64,000 nucleotides of DNA. It comes from Epiperipatus broadwayi (lineage: Eukaryota; Onychophora; Udeonychophora; Euonychophora; Peripatidae). The notes below the pieces were generated by a model. That model did no database searches. It was not told the origin of the DNA and worked only from the letters and a program-made list of their open reading frames with translations. The position numbers were made by a program, and so were the translations under genes. Below are positions 25,881 to 36,764 of the stretch, one piece after another; position 1 is the first letter of the stretch; the number at the start of each line of letters is the position of its first letter. Location of the stretch: contig JAQFVV010000545.1 of the NCBI GenBank assembly GCA_028023455.1, forward strand, positions 270,842 through 334,841. Direction: 5' to 3'.

Positions 25881-26051
25881 GTAAATGGATATAAACCACT
25901 GCTAGAATATTTCAACAGCACTTAGTATATTTAAAACAAAGTCTGAATCAAGCAATATAGGTAAAAAATAACTATACTTCTTGATTCAGACTTTGTGTTC
26001 TTAAATATAGATAGCAATGTTATATTCTAGCATTAGTTTGTATTCATTTAC
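25881..26051. repeat. Hairpin MITE (171 bp)
   Basis: The left end GTAAATGGATATAAACCACT is mirrored by the right end TAGTTTGTATTCATTTAC. Both arms continue through GCTAGAATAT-type sequence to a centre with AAAGTCTGAATCAAG and its exact complement, CTTGATTCAGACTTT. It has about 80 bp imperfect arms and no coding capacity. Confidence 0.7.
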
Positions 26052-27762
26052 TATTTGCATGTGTATGCAATAAGATTTTGTGCTCTAAATTTTTTTGATA
26101 TTGGTCTTTCTACTTTGTTAATTTATGTTAAAATTTTATCATAGTAGTTACATTTATCTTATGTTCTACTCTCAATATGATTGCATATCTTATGCTTACA
26201 TATGTGATTATGGATCACCTGACAATACAAAAGAGAGTGTTCAAGTATTCTAAATTATGCTAAGCAATAGGTAACTTAATAGAAAAAAAGAAATCTCAAG
26301 AGGAATCCATTAGATAAGCAAATCAGTTCTTCAATCTGAAAATGATGCTGAAATGTAGAAAAGCATTTTTACTCTCAAAATAAATAAAGCTGAGCTTCAT
26401 CAGTCATTATTTTGTATGCTCAGTTTACAGAAATAAGTAAGAACAATTATAGCTAGTGAAATACAACTATTTTACTAATACAATTTTATTATATCACATT
26501 GAGTAATCAAACTATGTAAATCAATAATAATGAGTAACTCTAATAATTATCCAGCCTCTAACCAATGTCGGGTTAGAAAAAAACTAAATTTTGAATTTTT
26601 CTCTTATTTTGTTCAATCTTCTATAATATATATGTATGAAAAGTTAATGTATGTAACCATTTTTCATAAGCCATTAGTAAACAATATTCATACAGCAGTA
26701 AAATTTCTTCAACCCCTTTTATTCATATTTTGTTGTTCAAACTGATTGCTTGAAATTTTTTAATGTCCATATCTTTAAGCTCATCAACTTTCTTATCTGC
26801 TTGTCTAATTACATAGGGCTGACACTTTAGGATATTTCAGAATTTCAAAATATTGTGGCATATGCATCCCAAACTATCTTCTAAGGCACTTTGAACCTCT
26901 TAAAATAATTTTCAATTTATATTTGAATTTTCACATATTCATTTTAATAGAAGAAAATGACAACAAAATGTTAAAGACATATTGCTTACAAAATATTCTG
27001 TAACATCATATAAAAATGACTCAATTTTTACTGATAATAATTGTTTGATTTTTGCTTTAACCAAACATATTTTATTTTCTGCAAATATTATTTCTTGCGA
27101 AAAATATTTTTATTGATATAACAGACTCTATTTTGATGAATAATGTGTGTCACTATAGTTGAGTATCATATCAAAGGTATACCTAATAGTGACCATCTTA
27201 CTCTGGAGACTGCCACAGCTGGTGCAAACATGGAAAATGTAAATTATTGCTGACCCTTACATTTTCATGATTTGCAATACACTTATAACATATTTAAATA
27301 ACACACAATCAGCAAGAGCAATCCAAATCTGAATCTCAACTTCAAAGTTTTATTATTATATCTTTGTAAATTCTTATCAGCAAATTCCAGGATCGATCTT
27401 ACCTGGCTTGACTTTTCTCTGTGGACCATGTGCTTATTTCCATTTTTTATTGGTCAGCTTTTTTTAGAACGGGAACTCAAAATTTTATCACTGGTATTTT
27501 TTATAAGTTATCTCCTATCTGACTTTATATCCAAGGGCCTGTTTGCAATTACATCAATATAGAAAATCATTTCCATTCTAGGATTAAAAATAATTAATTA
27601 ACATTTTTTTAAAAAAAAAAATCTTTTATATTAAAACAATCTTGTTTTTAGATTTTAATTTTAAAGAATTATATAATTAGTCTGCCATCTGTGCATTATA
27701 TTTATTAATTTAAATAAAATTATTAAATTATCTTTATATATATATATATTTCTACTTGACTA
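26052..27762. other. Intronic DNA without a supported gene
   Basis: A less AT-rich part at about 26270-26440 translates into charged stretches, but with several stops and no splice sites on both sides. The frame at 26530-26745 has no domain. No transposon family was recognised. Part of the large intron. Confidence 0.45.
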
Positions 27763-28450
27763 CAAAACTATGAGAATAAAATTGAAAACAATAATATTTT
27801 CAATCCAAGCTCATTATCTTGTATAGTCATATAGGTGTGAATTCAGTTCAGTACCCACACCTTTTGGTGTCTTTAGTTCTTTAATAACCATAGTCACCAA
27901 TATCTTATTAGGCAGGATTGGTATTAAACCACTAAACATCACATGATCACCATTTCTTATGCTTGCTCATAACTATTATTAAAAGAGGCAAAACTCTTCA
28001 TACAGTAGTGCCACTCAGTGCGCACCAGAGTAATCAATGGATGCCTGAAGGTTTGTGCATAAAATTGGTATCTAATGCCTACTCAGATCCTCAGTGATGA
28101 AAGCCACAAGCTAGAAACTAGTCTTGAGATATTGGATGAGTAGGCACTAGATAAGGATTTTATGCACAATGCTTCTGGAATCCACTGACTACTCTCTCTT
28201 GCACTGAGTGGCACTACTGTGTGGAGAGTTTTGCCTGTTTTAATATCAGTTATGTGCAAGCATAAGAAATGGTGATCATGTGATGTGTATTGGTTTAATA
28301 TCAATCCTTCCTAATTTGATATTGGTGGCTATGGTTATTAAAGACACCAAAATGTAAGGGTACTGAACTGAGTTCGGACCTAAATGACTATATAATCTAA
28401 TGAGCTTGGATTGAAAATATTGTGTTTTCAATTTTATTCTGATTGTTTTG
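27763..28450. repeat. Large fold-back element (about 690 bp)
   Basis: The left arm includes ATTTTCAATCCAAGCTCATT, CAGTTCAGTACCCACACC, CACATGATCACCATTTCTTA and GTAGTGCCACTCAGTG. The right arm has the reverse complement of each block in mirrored order, ending CAATTTTATTCTGATTGTTT. Arms are about 280 bp around a loop near 28060-28165. The frame at 28083-28304 (minus) falls in loop plus right arm and is not a credible gene. Confidence 0.75.
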
Positions 28451-28454
28451 ATTG

Positions 28455-28690
28455 CTGCTGTAGAGTTGCATTAGATCCTAAGATCTAGGTGCAGTGCTCT
28501 CAGATCCAAGGCTTCTCACTGAAGAAAGCCACAAGGTAGAAACTAGTCTGGGAATATTGGATAAGTAGGCACTAGATGAAGAGTTTATGCACAAGCCTTC
28601 TAGCATCCATTGATTACTCTGGCTTGCAACTGAGTGACACTACTGTATGGAGAGTTTTGCCTGTTTTAATATCTGACTAGTCAAATGTGC
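28455..28690. repeat. Partial extra copy of the fold-back arm
   Basis: Repeats the half-element next to it: GAAAGCCACAAGGTAGAAAC, GTAGGCACTAGATGAAG, GAGTGACACTACTGTATGGA and GAGAGTTTTGCCTGTTTTAA match blocks of 28095-28250 in the same order and orientation. It probably arose by local duplication or a second, truncated insertion. Confidence 0.65.
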
Positions 28691-29221
28691 TCGCTCATTT
28701 AAACAATTTTTCAAAGCAGAACATTTTCTCAGAAATTTGGCTATATCAGCAATTTCCTGATCAATTTTTCCTTGTTAATAGAATGATCTTCATTTTATCT
28801 ATTCCCTACATAAATCTACATGGGCTGAAATAACTTTAAATCCCAAATTTAAATTTATTTTTAAAAACACATATCTTAAATCCACTATCACATTTTTATT
28901 TCATATAACTTTCTTGCTTCACTTGAGAATTTTTTGATTACCTATAATAAAATTATTGTTACCAGTAATTTAAATACTCTTAAATTTATTTCAAAATAGA
29001 ATTAATATACATATTTCTTTTCTGTCTTTTAAGGCTTCTAGAATGTTGCTGTTTTTTAGTGTTTTTGATTTTAAATATTATAATCCTTTTGTAAATACTT
29101 AATCATTACACATTAGCCTGTGTTTTAAATAATTTAGCTATAATTAATAATTTTCATTTCATCTCTATGACTTTTTTATGTTAAATTGTATAATACAAAG
29201 TTTTGTTCTCCACATATTATG

Positions 29222-30384
29222 ACACAAGATTATAGAAAAAGAAATTATCTACAATTTTGTAAGCATATTTCTAAACCTAATTGGAACTCATTATATTCTT
29301 ATTTTGATGTTGATTGTTTAGATTATTTTTTATATATTTTTTTATAGTTTAATTTAATTATATGTTACCAATATTTTTTTTTACCATAATAGTTTTCTCA
29401 TTAGTTCTATTATACTCTTATTAAAATTATTAAGAAAAACATTTGCTATCACAGGCCTTATTTTAAACCATAGAACATTTTTAAATATTTATTAATTTCA
29501 GATGACTGACTAAACATGTTTACAAATGATATTTATGAAATCACATTAAAATATTGAAGATAATTTTTCTATAAATCTTAAAGAATTTTTGACTTTTATT
29601 AATTATTGGTTTGTACAACAAAAAGATTCAAGCAAATCATGGTTTCATCTTTGCTGCTGCTAATTTCTTCAAGTATAATCGTGACCTAAACCTTATTCTA
29701 CAAATACCTTACCTTATGATTTTTCTATTGCTCATTATATTTGTTTTTATCATTATTGTAGCCATAATGAAGTTTAAAATCCATTCTAATTCAATGATGA
29801 TATGTTCCTTTCATTTACAAAAGTTTGAATGAATTTATTGTTGTCCTTCTAGATTTTGTTCCTAATTTGCTTTTAAATATTTGTTTTTCCTAATGTTTTT
29901 AAATGTGCCAAGATGATCTGTATTTTTATGAATTGTTCTCAAAGCTGTGCTAATAATTATTGGCCAATTTCTGTTTTATGAACTATTGCACATTTTTTTA
30001 AAAAGTGTATTTATTACTATGAAGGCATAATATTTTATTTACAGCATGGATTCGTACCTAATAAATTGATGAAAACAATATATTATATATGATCACATAA
30101 TATATATGATTGAGTATCATTAAATATGTGATGTGATTTATTCTGATTTATCAAAAGCTTTTGATAAAGTTGGTCACATTATTATGCTTCATAAATTATA
30201 TAAAATAGGATTTTGTCCTAAACTTCTTGTTTGCTTTGAATTTTTTCATAATGATTGTGCAGGAGTAATTAAAATTTAATGATAAAATCTCTCCTAAATA
30301 TTTAAGCATTTATGTTTTTTTAATATTATGTTTGAATAATATTAAAGATTATCTGAACTATTTTCATTTTTTAATAATGTATGA
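29222..30384 (+). pseudogene. CR1/Jockey-like non-LTR reverse transcriptase relic, 5' part
   Basis: With stops and frameshifts tolerated, blocks typical of CR1/Jockey-group polyproteins appear in order. Near 29275 there is KPNWNSLYSYFDVDCLDYF, the linker upstream of RT. Near 29960 NNYWPISV corresponds to the N-x-R-P-I-S block. Near 30050 comes HGFVPNK. Near 30140 SDLSKAFDKVGHIIMLHKLY is the palm motif with the first catalytic Asp. Near 30330 NNIKDYLNYFHFL leads into where the Y-x-D-D box should be. There the reading is cut by the RTE insertion, whose tail starts at 30388. The relic resumes at 33836. It is too decayed to name a family precisely. Confidence 0.65.
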
Positions 30385-30472
30385 ATGATTGTCATCATCA
30401 TCATCAACCATTATCAATCCACTGCAGGATGAAGGTCTCTCCAAGTTTAATCCATCTTCTCCAATCTTTAAC

Positions 30473-30664
30473 TTATTTTCTCCACATCACCCCTGCACAC
30501 TTTCTTATTTCATCCATCCACCTCACATGTGGTCTCTTTCTGGGTCTTTTACAATCTCTTGGAATCCAGTTTAAAATTTCAATTGTCCATCTATTATCAT
30601 CTCTTCTAGCAATATGTCCAGCCCAACTCCAATCTTTTAATTTTTTCAATGAGGTCAGTAACAC
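30473..30664 (-). pseudogene. RTE C-terminal block in a shifted frame
   Basis: Reads KLKDWSWAGHIARRDDNRW and WIPRDCKRPRKRPHVRWMD, the conserved tail of RTE polyproteins, matching residues 170-215 of the frame in copy C (57900-58622). A frameshift near 30610-30660 separates it from the main RT frame. Confidence 0.8.
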
Positions 30665-32597
30665 CTGTTTGTTCTCTTACCCATACATTGCGTTTTCGAT
30701 CTCTTCTTGTTACTCCCAACATACATCTCTCCATACTTCTTTGAGTGGTCTGAAGTCTCTGTATTGCTTTTCTATTAAGTGTCCAAATCTCAGATCCATA
30801 AGTAAGAACTGGTAAAACACATTTGTTAAAAACCTTCCTTTTCAAACACATAGGCATATTTCCTTTTAGTATCAAGTTATTTCTACTAAAAGCACTCCAA
30901 CCAAGTTTAATTCTATGATTAATTTCCTCCATTATGTTTCCATCTGTATTAATAATCTGACCGAGGTATTTGTAACTGTTAACTTCTTCTAATTCATCAT
31001 AATCAACCTTTATTTTCATATTTTGAGCAAATCGATTAAACATTACTTTAGTCTTTTTAACATTTATCTTTAGTCCTACTTTCCTACTTTCATCTGATAA
31101 CTCCTGCAACATTTCCTGCAGCTCTGAAGCATTATTTGCAAAAACAACTACATCATCTGTGAAATCTAAATGACTTAAATAATCTCCATTTACTTTCACT
31201 CCTTTAGTTTCCCATTTTAATCCACAAAATACTTCTTGCAGCACTGCTGTAAAAAGTTTTGGAGATATGGAGTCACCTTGTCTTACACCTTTCTCAATGT
31301 TGACTTTCCCAGTATCATTATGTAATCTAATTGTTGCTGTTGCATTTTTATAAATATTCTTTAAAATATGACAATATCCTGGATCTATACCTTGATGATC
31401 CAATGCTTTAATCACTGAAGAAATGTTTATAGAATCAAATGCCTTTTCATAATCTACAAATCCAAAACATAATGACAACTCATATTCATTTGTCCTTTCT
31501 ATAACTTCTCTCAATACCTGGATATGATCTACTATACTAAAACCACTTTTAAATCCAGCTTGTTCTCTTGGTTGGTGGAAATCCAATGTTCTCTGTAGAC
31601 GAGTTGTAATTATCTTGGTAAAATTTTTATATAAAACTGATAAAAGGCTGATAGGTCTGTAATTTCTAATATCTTCTTTATCACCTTTTTTAAATATTAA
31701 TATTATTACTGCATTCTTCCAATCATCCGGTACATCTTTATCATTTAGACATTTGGTATATAACTTTGCTAAAAAAATTTCTATTTCTTCACCTGCTTCT
31801 TTTAATATATCAATTATAATTCCATCATTACCTGGAGCCTTTCCTTTCTTCATACATTTAATTGCATGTCTCACTTTTTCATTTAAAATTCTGGGCAATT
31901 CGGAAGATATAATAGATATAGGAGATACTTGTTCTTTAATACTATATAATTCTTGATAAAAATCTTCTACCAATTTCATGATGTCATCTTTCTTTTTAGT
32001 AATAATTCCATCTTTTTTTCTTATTGCAGATATAAATTTCCTACCAATGCCAAAATGTTGTTTAATATTCTTGAGACTTTTATTCTCTTCTACAGCTTTC
32101 CTTGCTAGGTCACAGTTATACTTTCTTATATCATTTTCAACTCTTTTCCGCACCATTTTACAAAATTCGAGATATTCAATTCTTCTTAATGCATCATTTT
32201 TATATATCTTCATATTCCTTCTTTTCTTCATAAATTCTCTAGTCTCAGTAGGAATTTTATTAGTCAATTGCTGCTTTTTTCTACCAGCTATCTTTGCTGC
32301 AGTTTTTAAAAGTGTATCAGTTATTTTCATATTAATTTCATTCAAATTTGAATCATGCTCAAAATCTACTAATACTTGAAACTGATTTGTAAGTTCTAAT
32401 TTAAATTCATTAGAATGTTTCTGAAGATTATGAATATCAACTGTAAATATTGTTTTTCTTAATAATTTTTGTCTCTCTAGTATTACATTAACACGTATCT
32501 TACACCTTACTAATCGATGATCACTTCCTGTGTTAAATTTATTAAGAACATTACAGTCTTGAAATATGAATTTCTTGTTAGTCAAAATATAATCCAA
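30606..32597 (-). pseudogene. RTE reverse transcriptase frame, 663 codons, frameshifted at both ends
   Basis: This frame starts inside the endonuclease end (DYILTNKK at residues 2-9, GSDHRLVRCK at 24-33). The connector has KGKAPGNDGI at 251-260. Palm motifs follow: NYRPISLLS (312-320), FVDYEKAFDSI (380-390, catalytic Asp 382), GVRQGDSISPKLF (437-449), and LDFTDDVVVF (477-486, Asp 481-482). The box is F-T-D-D rather than F-A-D-D as in copy C. Then come the KTKVMFN and YLGQIIN blocks and the C-terminal GVTRRDRKRN at 628-637. The last residues run out of frame; the true C-terminus (AGHIARRDDNRW) continues in the frame at 30473-30664. The catalytic set is intact within this frame, but the element as a whole is not. 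Confidence 0.85.
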
Positions 32598-32651
32598 TTC
32601 TGCTGTACCTTCATTTGGATGCTTCCCTGTTTATTTCTTTTAATATTTTTC

Positions 32652-32957
32652 TCAAAAAAAGAATTCATAATATAAAGTTTTTTCTTTTTCTGCAAACTCC
32701 ACAAGTCTATGTCCTCTCTCATTTCTATTACCATAACCAAAATTACCTACAGCACTTTCATCTTTCATTTGTTTACCAATTCTAGAATTAAAGTCTCCCA
32801 TAACAATTTTAGAATGTTGTTTACTCTGATCAAAAGCCTTTTGTACATCCATATAAAAATCTTCTACTACTTCATCACTATGAGAACTTGTTGGGGCATA
32901 AACCTGAATTATCTGCATTTGGTATCTGCTATTAAGTTGTATAACTAATCTTGCCAC
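32652..32957 (-). pseudogene. RTE endonuclease fragment (101 codons)
   Basis: Contains SRYQMQIIQVYAPTS and VMGDFNSRIGK, the exonuclease/endonuclease/phosphatase fold blocks with the catalytic Asp and Asn of MGDFN, followed by GNRNERGHRLVEFA. It matches residues 72-165 of the better frame in copy B. Upstream remains (33000-33200, minus) still translate to IGLCEVR-like sequence with stops. A frameshift at its end disconnects it from the RT frame. Confidence 0.8.
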
Positions 32958-33344
32958 TCTGTCCTATACACCATCAATCTCCACAATATTGTTCTTTCAC
33001 TTTTTATTTATAATGAATCCTACTCCACTTGTATTTCCAATATTTGTGCCTTTATAATAGAGTATATGTCCACTTTTTAAATCAATTGTCTCTTCACCTT
33101 TTTCTAACTTCACAAAGTCCAATAATATCCCATTTAATTTTTGCAATCTTCCTTCACTTGAAAGTGATCTTCAGTTGTAAGTACCTAAATAAAAAGTCAT
33201 CATCAAATGGCATCCTGGGTCCACAATCAGGGGATTCTTAGCACCCTCCACCTTTAGCCACCAACCGCTGCCTTGGTTGGTGACTTTACAGCCTCCTGGG
33301 AATAAGGGCCATGCTTTATTTTTGTGTGTCATAATTGTATATAT

Positions 33345-33640
33345 GTATTGAAAAAATATTTATCATTTACACAAACATTCATTCTGCCTTATCAGGCACT
33401 GAGAAGAAAGACCATGGTGTTTCTTGATCTTAAACTCAGAGGTAAAAAGCCAATAAACTTGCCACACTGGCTAATGTGTGTTGGTGAGCAGCCCATCCAT
33501 GTTCGTATACTATATGAATAATCACATAGTAATAACAGCTGCAATGATAAGAACATATGGAATGGACATTAGGAATTTACCCTGCTCGGTTTTTTTAAGG
33601 CCTCCAAGAGGAATCAAAGGGTCTCCTTTCAGCTATTGAT
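33345..33640 (+). mobile_element. RTE 5'-end fragment, opposite orientation to copy A
   Basis: This plus-strand piece matches the start of copy B: ATTCATTCTGCCTTATCAGG, then ACCATGGTGTTTCTTGAT with ATG at 33414 and a frame reading MVFLDLKLRGKKPINLPHWL and then MCVGEQPIH. Past the stop it continues with ACATATGGAATGGACATTAG, shared with the fragment at 51770-52085 but not with copy B. It abuts the 5' end of copy A head to head. Either an inversion formed during insertion or a separate insertion of a sister subfamily could explain this. Confidence 0.7.
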
Positions 33641-33835
33641 TGTAGTTTACTTCAAAGTAATATTCACAACTTTGGCTTCTGATATGGTCTGTACAATAAT
33701 TTCATTAATCTAAATAAATGTTCATTTTTTTTTCAAAAAAACAAAACAAATCTGAAACGTGGGATTTTTATTTTATTTTATTAATTGTTATATAATTAAC
33801 ACCATTAGTTTTTTAAATTTTTGGGGGGATTTCAA

Positions 33836-34240
33836 TTTTTAATAATCGATCTTTTCTTCATCATTTTGAAAATATTATTACTAAGGATTTCAAAATCATG
33901 TTGTACTATTTTTAGGCATAATTTGTATTTTTCCTGATGATATAAAATTATTTACCTTGTTAGTTCCCTCCATATTAGATTATAGTTCAATTACCTGAAA
34001 TCCTAATTCTATTTGAGATTATAGCTTAATTCATACAGTTTTCAATATTTTTTAAATATTACTTCTTATAACAATTTTTATTTATATTCTTGATATCAAT
34101 TTAGAGATCTTAAATTTTTTTTCAAAATTATTATCAAACAACTTATATTATCTAATTTGATTTCAGTTATTTTTATTAGCTCTCACTTGCATGATAGTTG
34201 GACTTTTTTTTTAATGTTGATCATTTTAATTTAAATCCTA
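33836..34240 (+). pseudogene. CR1/Jockey-like relic, 3' part
   Basis: The continuation of the relic at 29222-30384 after the RTE insertion. Fragments read HHFENIITKDFKIMLYYF, then DDIKLFTLLVPSILDYSSIT with NPNSI after a stop. These correspond to the post-palm region of CR1/Jockey enzymes that usually reads like SLVRSILEYSS-x-x-WNP. The following part is stop-rich. Orientation and order agree with the 5' part. Confidence 0.55.
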
Positions 34241-34897
34241 AGCTACTCTATAGTATTCTAACATCTAAATATTTTTGATTATTTTTTATTTATTTTATAT
34301 GTATATTTGTGTATATATATGATAATTCTAACAGATAAATGAATTGATAGTCTTATTTTTTGGAAATAATACTATGAATATATATATATATATAACATCC
34401 ATCCATGCATACATGTAATGTGCATGTATATTGCATTCTTTACTGCTATGTGCAGTCTGGAATTATTTTGTATTAATAAGTGAAATGAATGTGCTAGTAT
34501 TGTACATAATGGTCAGTTATTGTAAAATAAATTGCTTTTATCTATTATCATTATTATCATCTTTGTTATTATTATATGTTATCAACTAAATATTGATTCC
34601 TAAAAATCTAACAGTTGAAGAAATTTCTTCTGTAAGATAATGTAAATATTTTTAAATATGAATAAATTTATTTTTAATGTAAATATCCAAAAGATTCAAA
34701 TGTGTTAAGTATTATGAAATATAAAGTAAAGTATATAGAATATTATTCATGCAGAACTTTTTTTCAGACTCAAATATACCTGTCCAGTTCATATTTTAGT
34801 TTTAACATCAATAGAAATTAGAAAATAATATTATAATTAGTACATGACATTAAGACTATAGAAATAACTTTTTTATAGTAAATGCTTTCATTTACTA
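34241..34897. other. AT-rich intronic DNA
   Basis: Contains an AT dinucleotide run near 34379-34395 and no supported gene or family-level repeat. Confidence 0.5.
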
Positions 34898-35082
34898 TGC
34901 ATTAAAAAACAAAAAAAATAATTATTTCTTGAGTCATAATTGGAGTTTTTATATTTAACTTGAAATAAAAGTATGGGGGGGAGATCCAGAAATTAACTAA
35001 ATCAACACAGCATGCTTTTATTTCAAGTTAAATATAAAACAACAATTATAATTGAAGAAACTTTTTTTTAGTACATGCTAAC
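34898..35082. repeat. Hairpin MITE (about 185 bp)
   Basis: The inner arms ATATTTAACTTGAAATAAAA and the complementary TTTTATTTCAAGTTAAATAT are perfect. The outer arms (GCATTAAAAAAC and the mirrored end near TAGTACATGC) are imperfect. The loop holds GTATGGGGGGGAGATCC. Non-coding. Confidence 0.6.
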
Positions 35083-36403
35083 CAAAAGTGTTTATTATAA
35101 AAAATATATTTTTATTTATTTAAACTTTTTAGTATTGACAGAGTAAATAAAAGTGTTTATTATAAAATATTTTTTTATATATTGTCAACTATTTAGTATT
35201 GGGATCTTTTTCATAATTTATCCAATTTCAGCTAAAACAAAAAATAAAAGCAGTCTGGGTAATATTTGGAATAAACTAAGTAACCTACTTAAATATTTTA
35301 GTGTAATATTGCAATGCCAGTGATTTATAAGAAATGTACCAAATTTCAACAAAGTACATTGAATCTAAATATATTAAATCTTGATCTTAAAATTTTATTC
35401 TAACTTCAATAAAAGTATTTACAAACAAACCAGAAAACATATGAACAATCAGAGATTTAACTTAAATAAAAGAATTTAGAAAGCAAGGTGGTAAGTAGTA
35501 AAATGAGAAGAAATAATGTGTTATTGGCTGTAAATGTAGATGTAGTGGTATAAGTATTATTTTAGGACTAAGATCAAAAGCACATCTGTATATATGTAAT
35601 AATCCAGTGAACAATATGTTGTTGGTGATGATATAGAAAGCTTTTTCAAAACATTTATTAATTATATAGATGGTCATAATGATTTACAATATGAATTGTG
35701 AATAGATATTTAAACAGATAAACATTGTATTGCCATAAATTTAAATCTAGAAAACTGTTATTTCATCTTATTAATATCTGCCCTCAAATACCATTGCATA
35801 AGAATCATCAACATTTTAATCCCAATTAAGTGAATGTCTGTAAAAAAAAAAAAAAATCCTAAATTTGTCTTTTCAAAATTTTTTGATTTTTTAAAATAAA
35901 AAATAATTCAAGACTTTCAAACCAATGTTGCCATAGTGTTTTGATTATTGCTGTCATCAATAGTATAAGATAAAAAATCTTTTATAAACATGAAAAATAT
36001 TTTTTTAGACTGTAACTTGCATTTAAGAAATCTTCATTATATTTTAATAGAATTTTTTTTTCAAAAGCATATAATTTTATTTATCAGATTTTTTCCAACA
36101 GCTTAAACATGTTAATTTCAAACACCACTGAAAATCACCATCATTTGTTTTTGTATTACTTATTTTTCTAAACTAATCTGAAAGTGTTATCCTAATTTTC
36201 CCATTGTTTAATAATAGGAAAACTTTTAATATTCTCACTTTTCATTTGATTTTAATGATTTATATTTTATTGGATGGTAATGGTTATTGTGGAATAACTT
36301 CATTGTTAAAAAGTTATAATTTTAAGTAAATTAATATATAATAGAAATTAATATATAAATATTTTATTTTAGAGTTGTTCATTATTTATTTTATACTTTT
36401 AAG
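35083..36403. other. 3' part of the 15.1 kb intron
   Basis: AT-rich with no recognised repeat. The frame at 35462-35677 has no domain. It ends at the acceptor TTTATACTTTTAAG before 36404. Confidence 0.55.
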
Positions 36404-36533
36404 AGCAGAGAAGCAGATTGTTATTACAGAAAAGGAAAAATTGAAAAAAGAAGTGGGCGAAATTTCAAATACTATAGCCATGCTCAGTAAAACCAAACAA
36501 GAATTAGAAGATTTGGGAGTATCCAAAGAACAG
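36404..36533 (+). CDS. Host exon: coiled-coil segment (43 codons)
   Basis: The acceptor is a T-rich tract ending TTTTAAG. The first base, A, completes the Glu codon left open at 21312. The 43 codons read AEKQIVITEKEKLKKEVGEI, then SNTIAMLSKTKQELEDLG and VSKEQ, with no stop and clear heptad spacing. The donor CAG|GTTTAA keeps phase 0; it is weaker than the other donors. The next exon is not visible, since a giant LTR element begins 230 bases downstream. Phase agreement across three exons separated by 1.2 and 15.1 kb is the main support for a real gene. Confidence 0.75.
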
Positions 36534-36764
36534 GTTTAATTTTTTTATTATGTTTAATATTATTATTAAAAACGTTTAAGATAAATTGTTATTATAGACA
36601 TCTAATTTAATGATTTGTAGGTAAATTTTTCAAAAATTATTTGAAGAAATTTTGTAATGATGTAAAAAATTCATGAAAGATTGTGATATACTTATAAAAT
36701 TAATATATTAAAATATTTTTGTATTAAAAAGTTTGCACATAATGTCAGACCTGCATAAATATAT

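Larger units (their letters stand above)
30388..33310 (-). mobile_element. RTE-type non-LTR retrotransposon (copy A), nearly full length
   Basis: On the minus strand this copy contains, in order, an apurinic-type endonuclease, a reverse transcriptase, and the RTE-style C-terminal block with CMLGVTRRDRKRN and GHIARRDDNR. The 3' end is a TGATGA-type microsatellite (GTCATCATCATCATCAACC on the plus strand at 30391), characteristic of RTE elements. The 5' end is approximate. Frameshifts separate the endonuclease from RT (about 32600-32650) and split the C-terminus (about 30610-30660), and the first part of the endonuclease (32960-33200) is also broken. It is inserted in the CR1/Jockey-like relic and lies in the 15.1 kb host intron, antisense to the gene. 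Confidence 0.85.

Noticed and set aside
26270-26440. Charged, exon-like reading including INKAELHQSL
   Set aside because: Several stops in every frame and no flanking splice sites. It might be a decayed exon or element, but this is not supportable.
30381-30815. Plus-strand frame of 144 codons
   Set aside because: Antisense shadow of the conserved RTE C-terminus on the minus strand.
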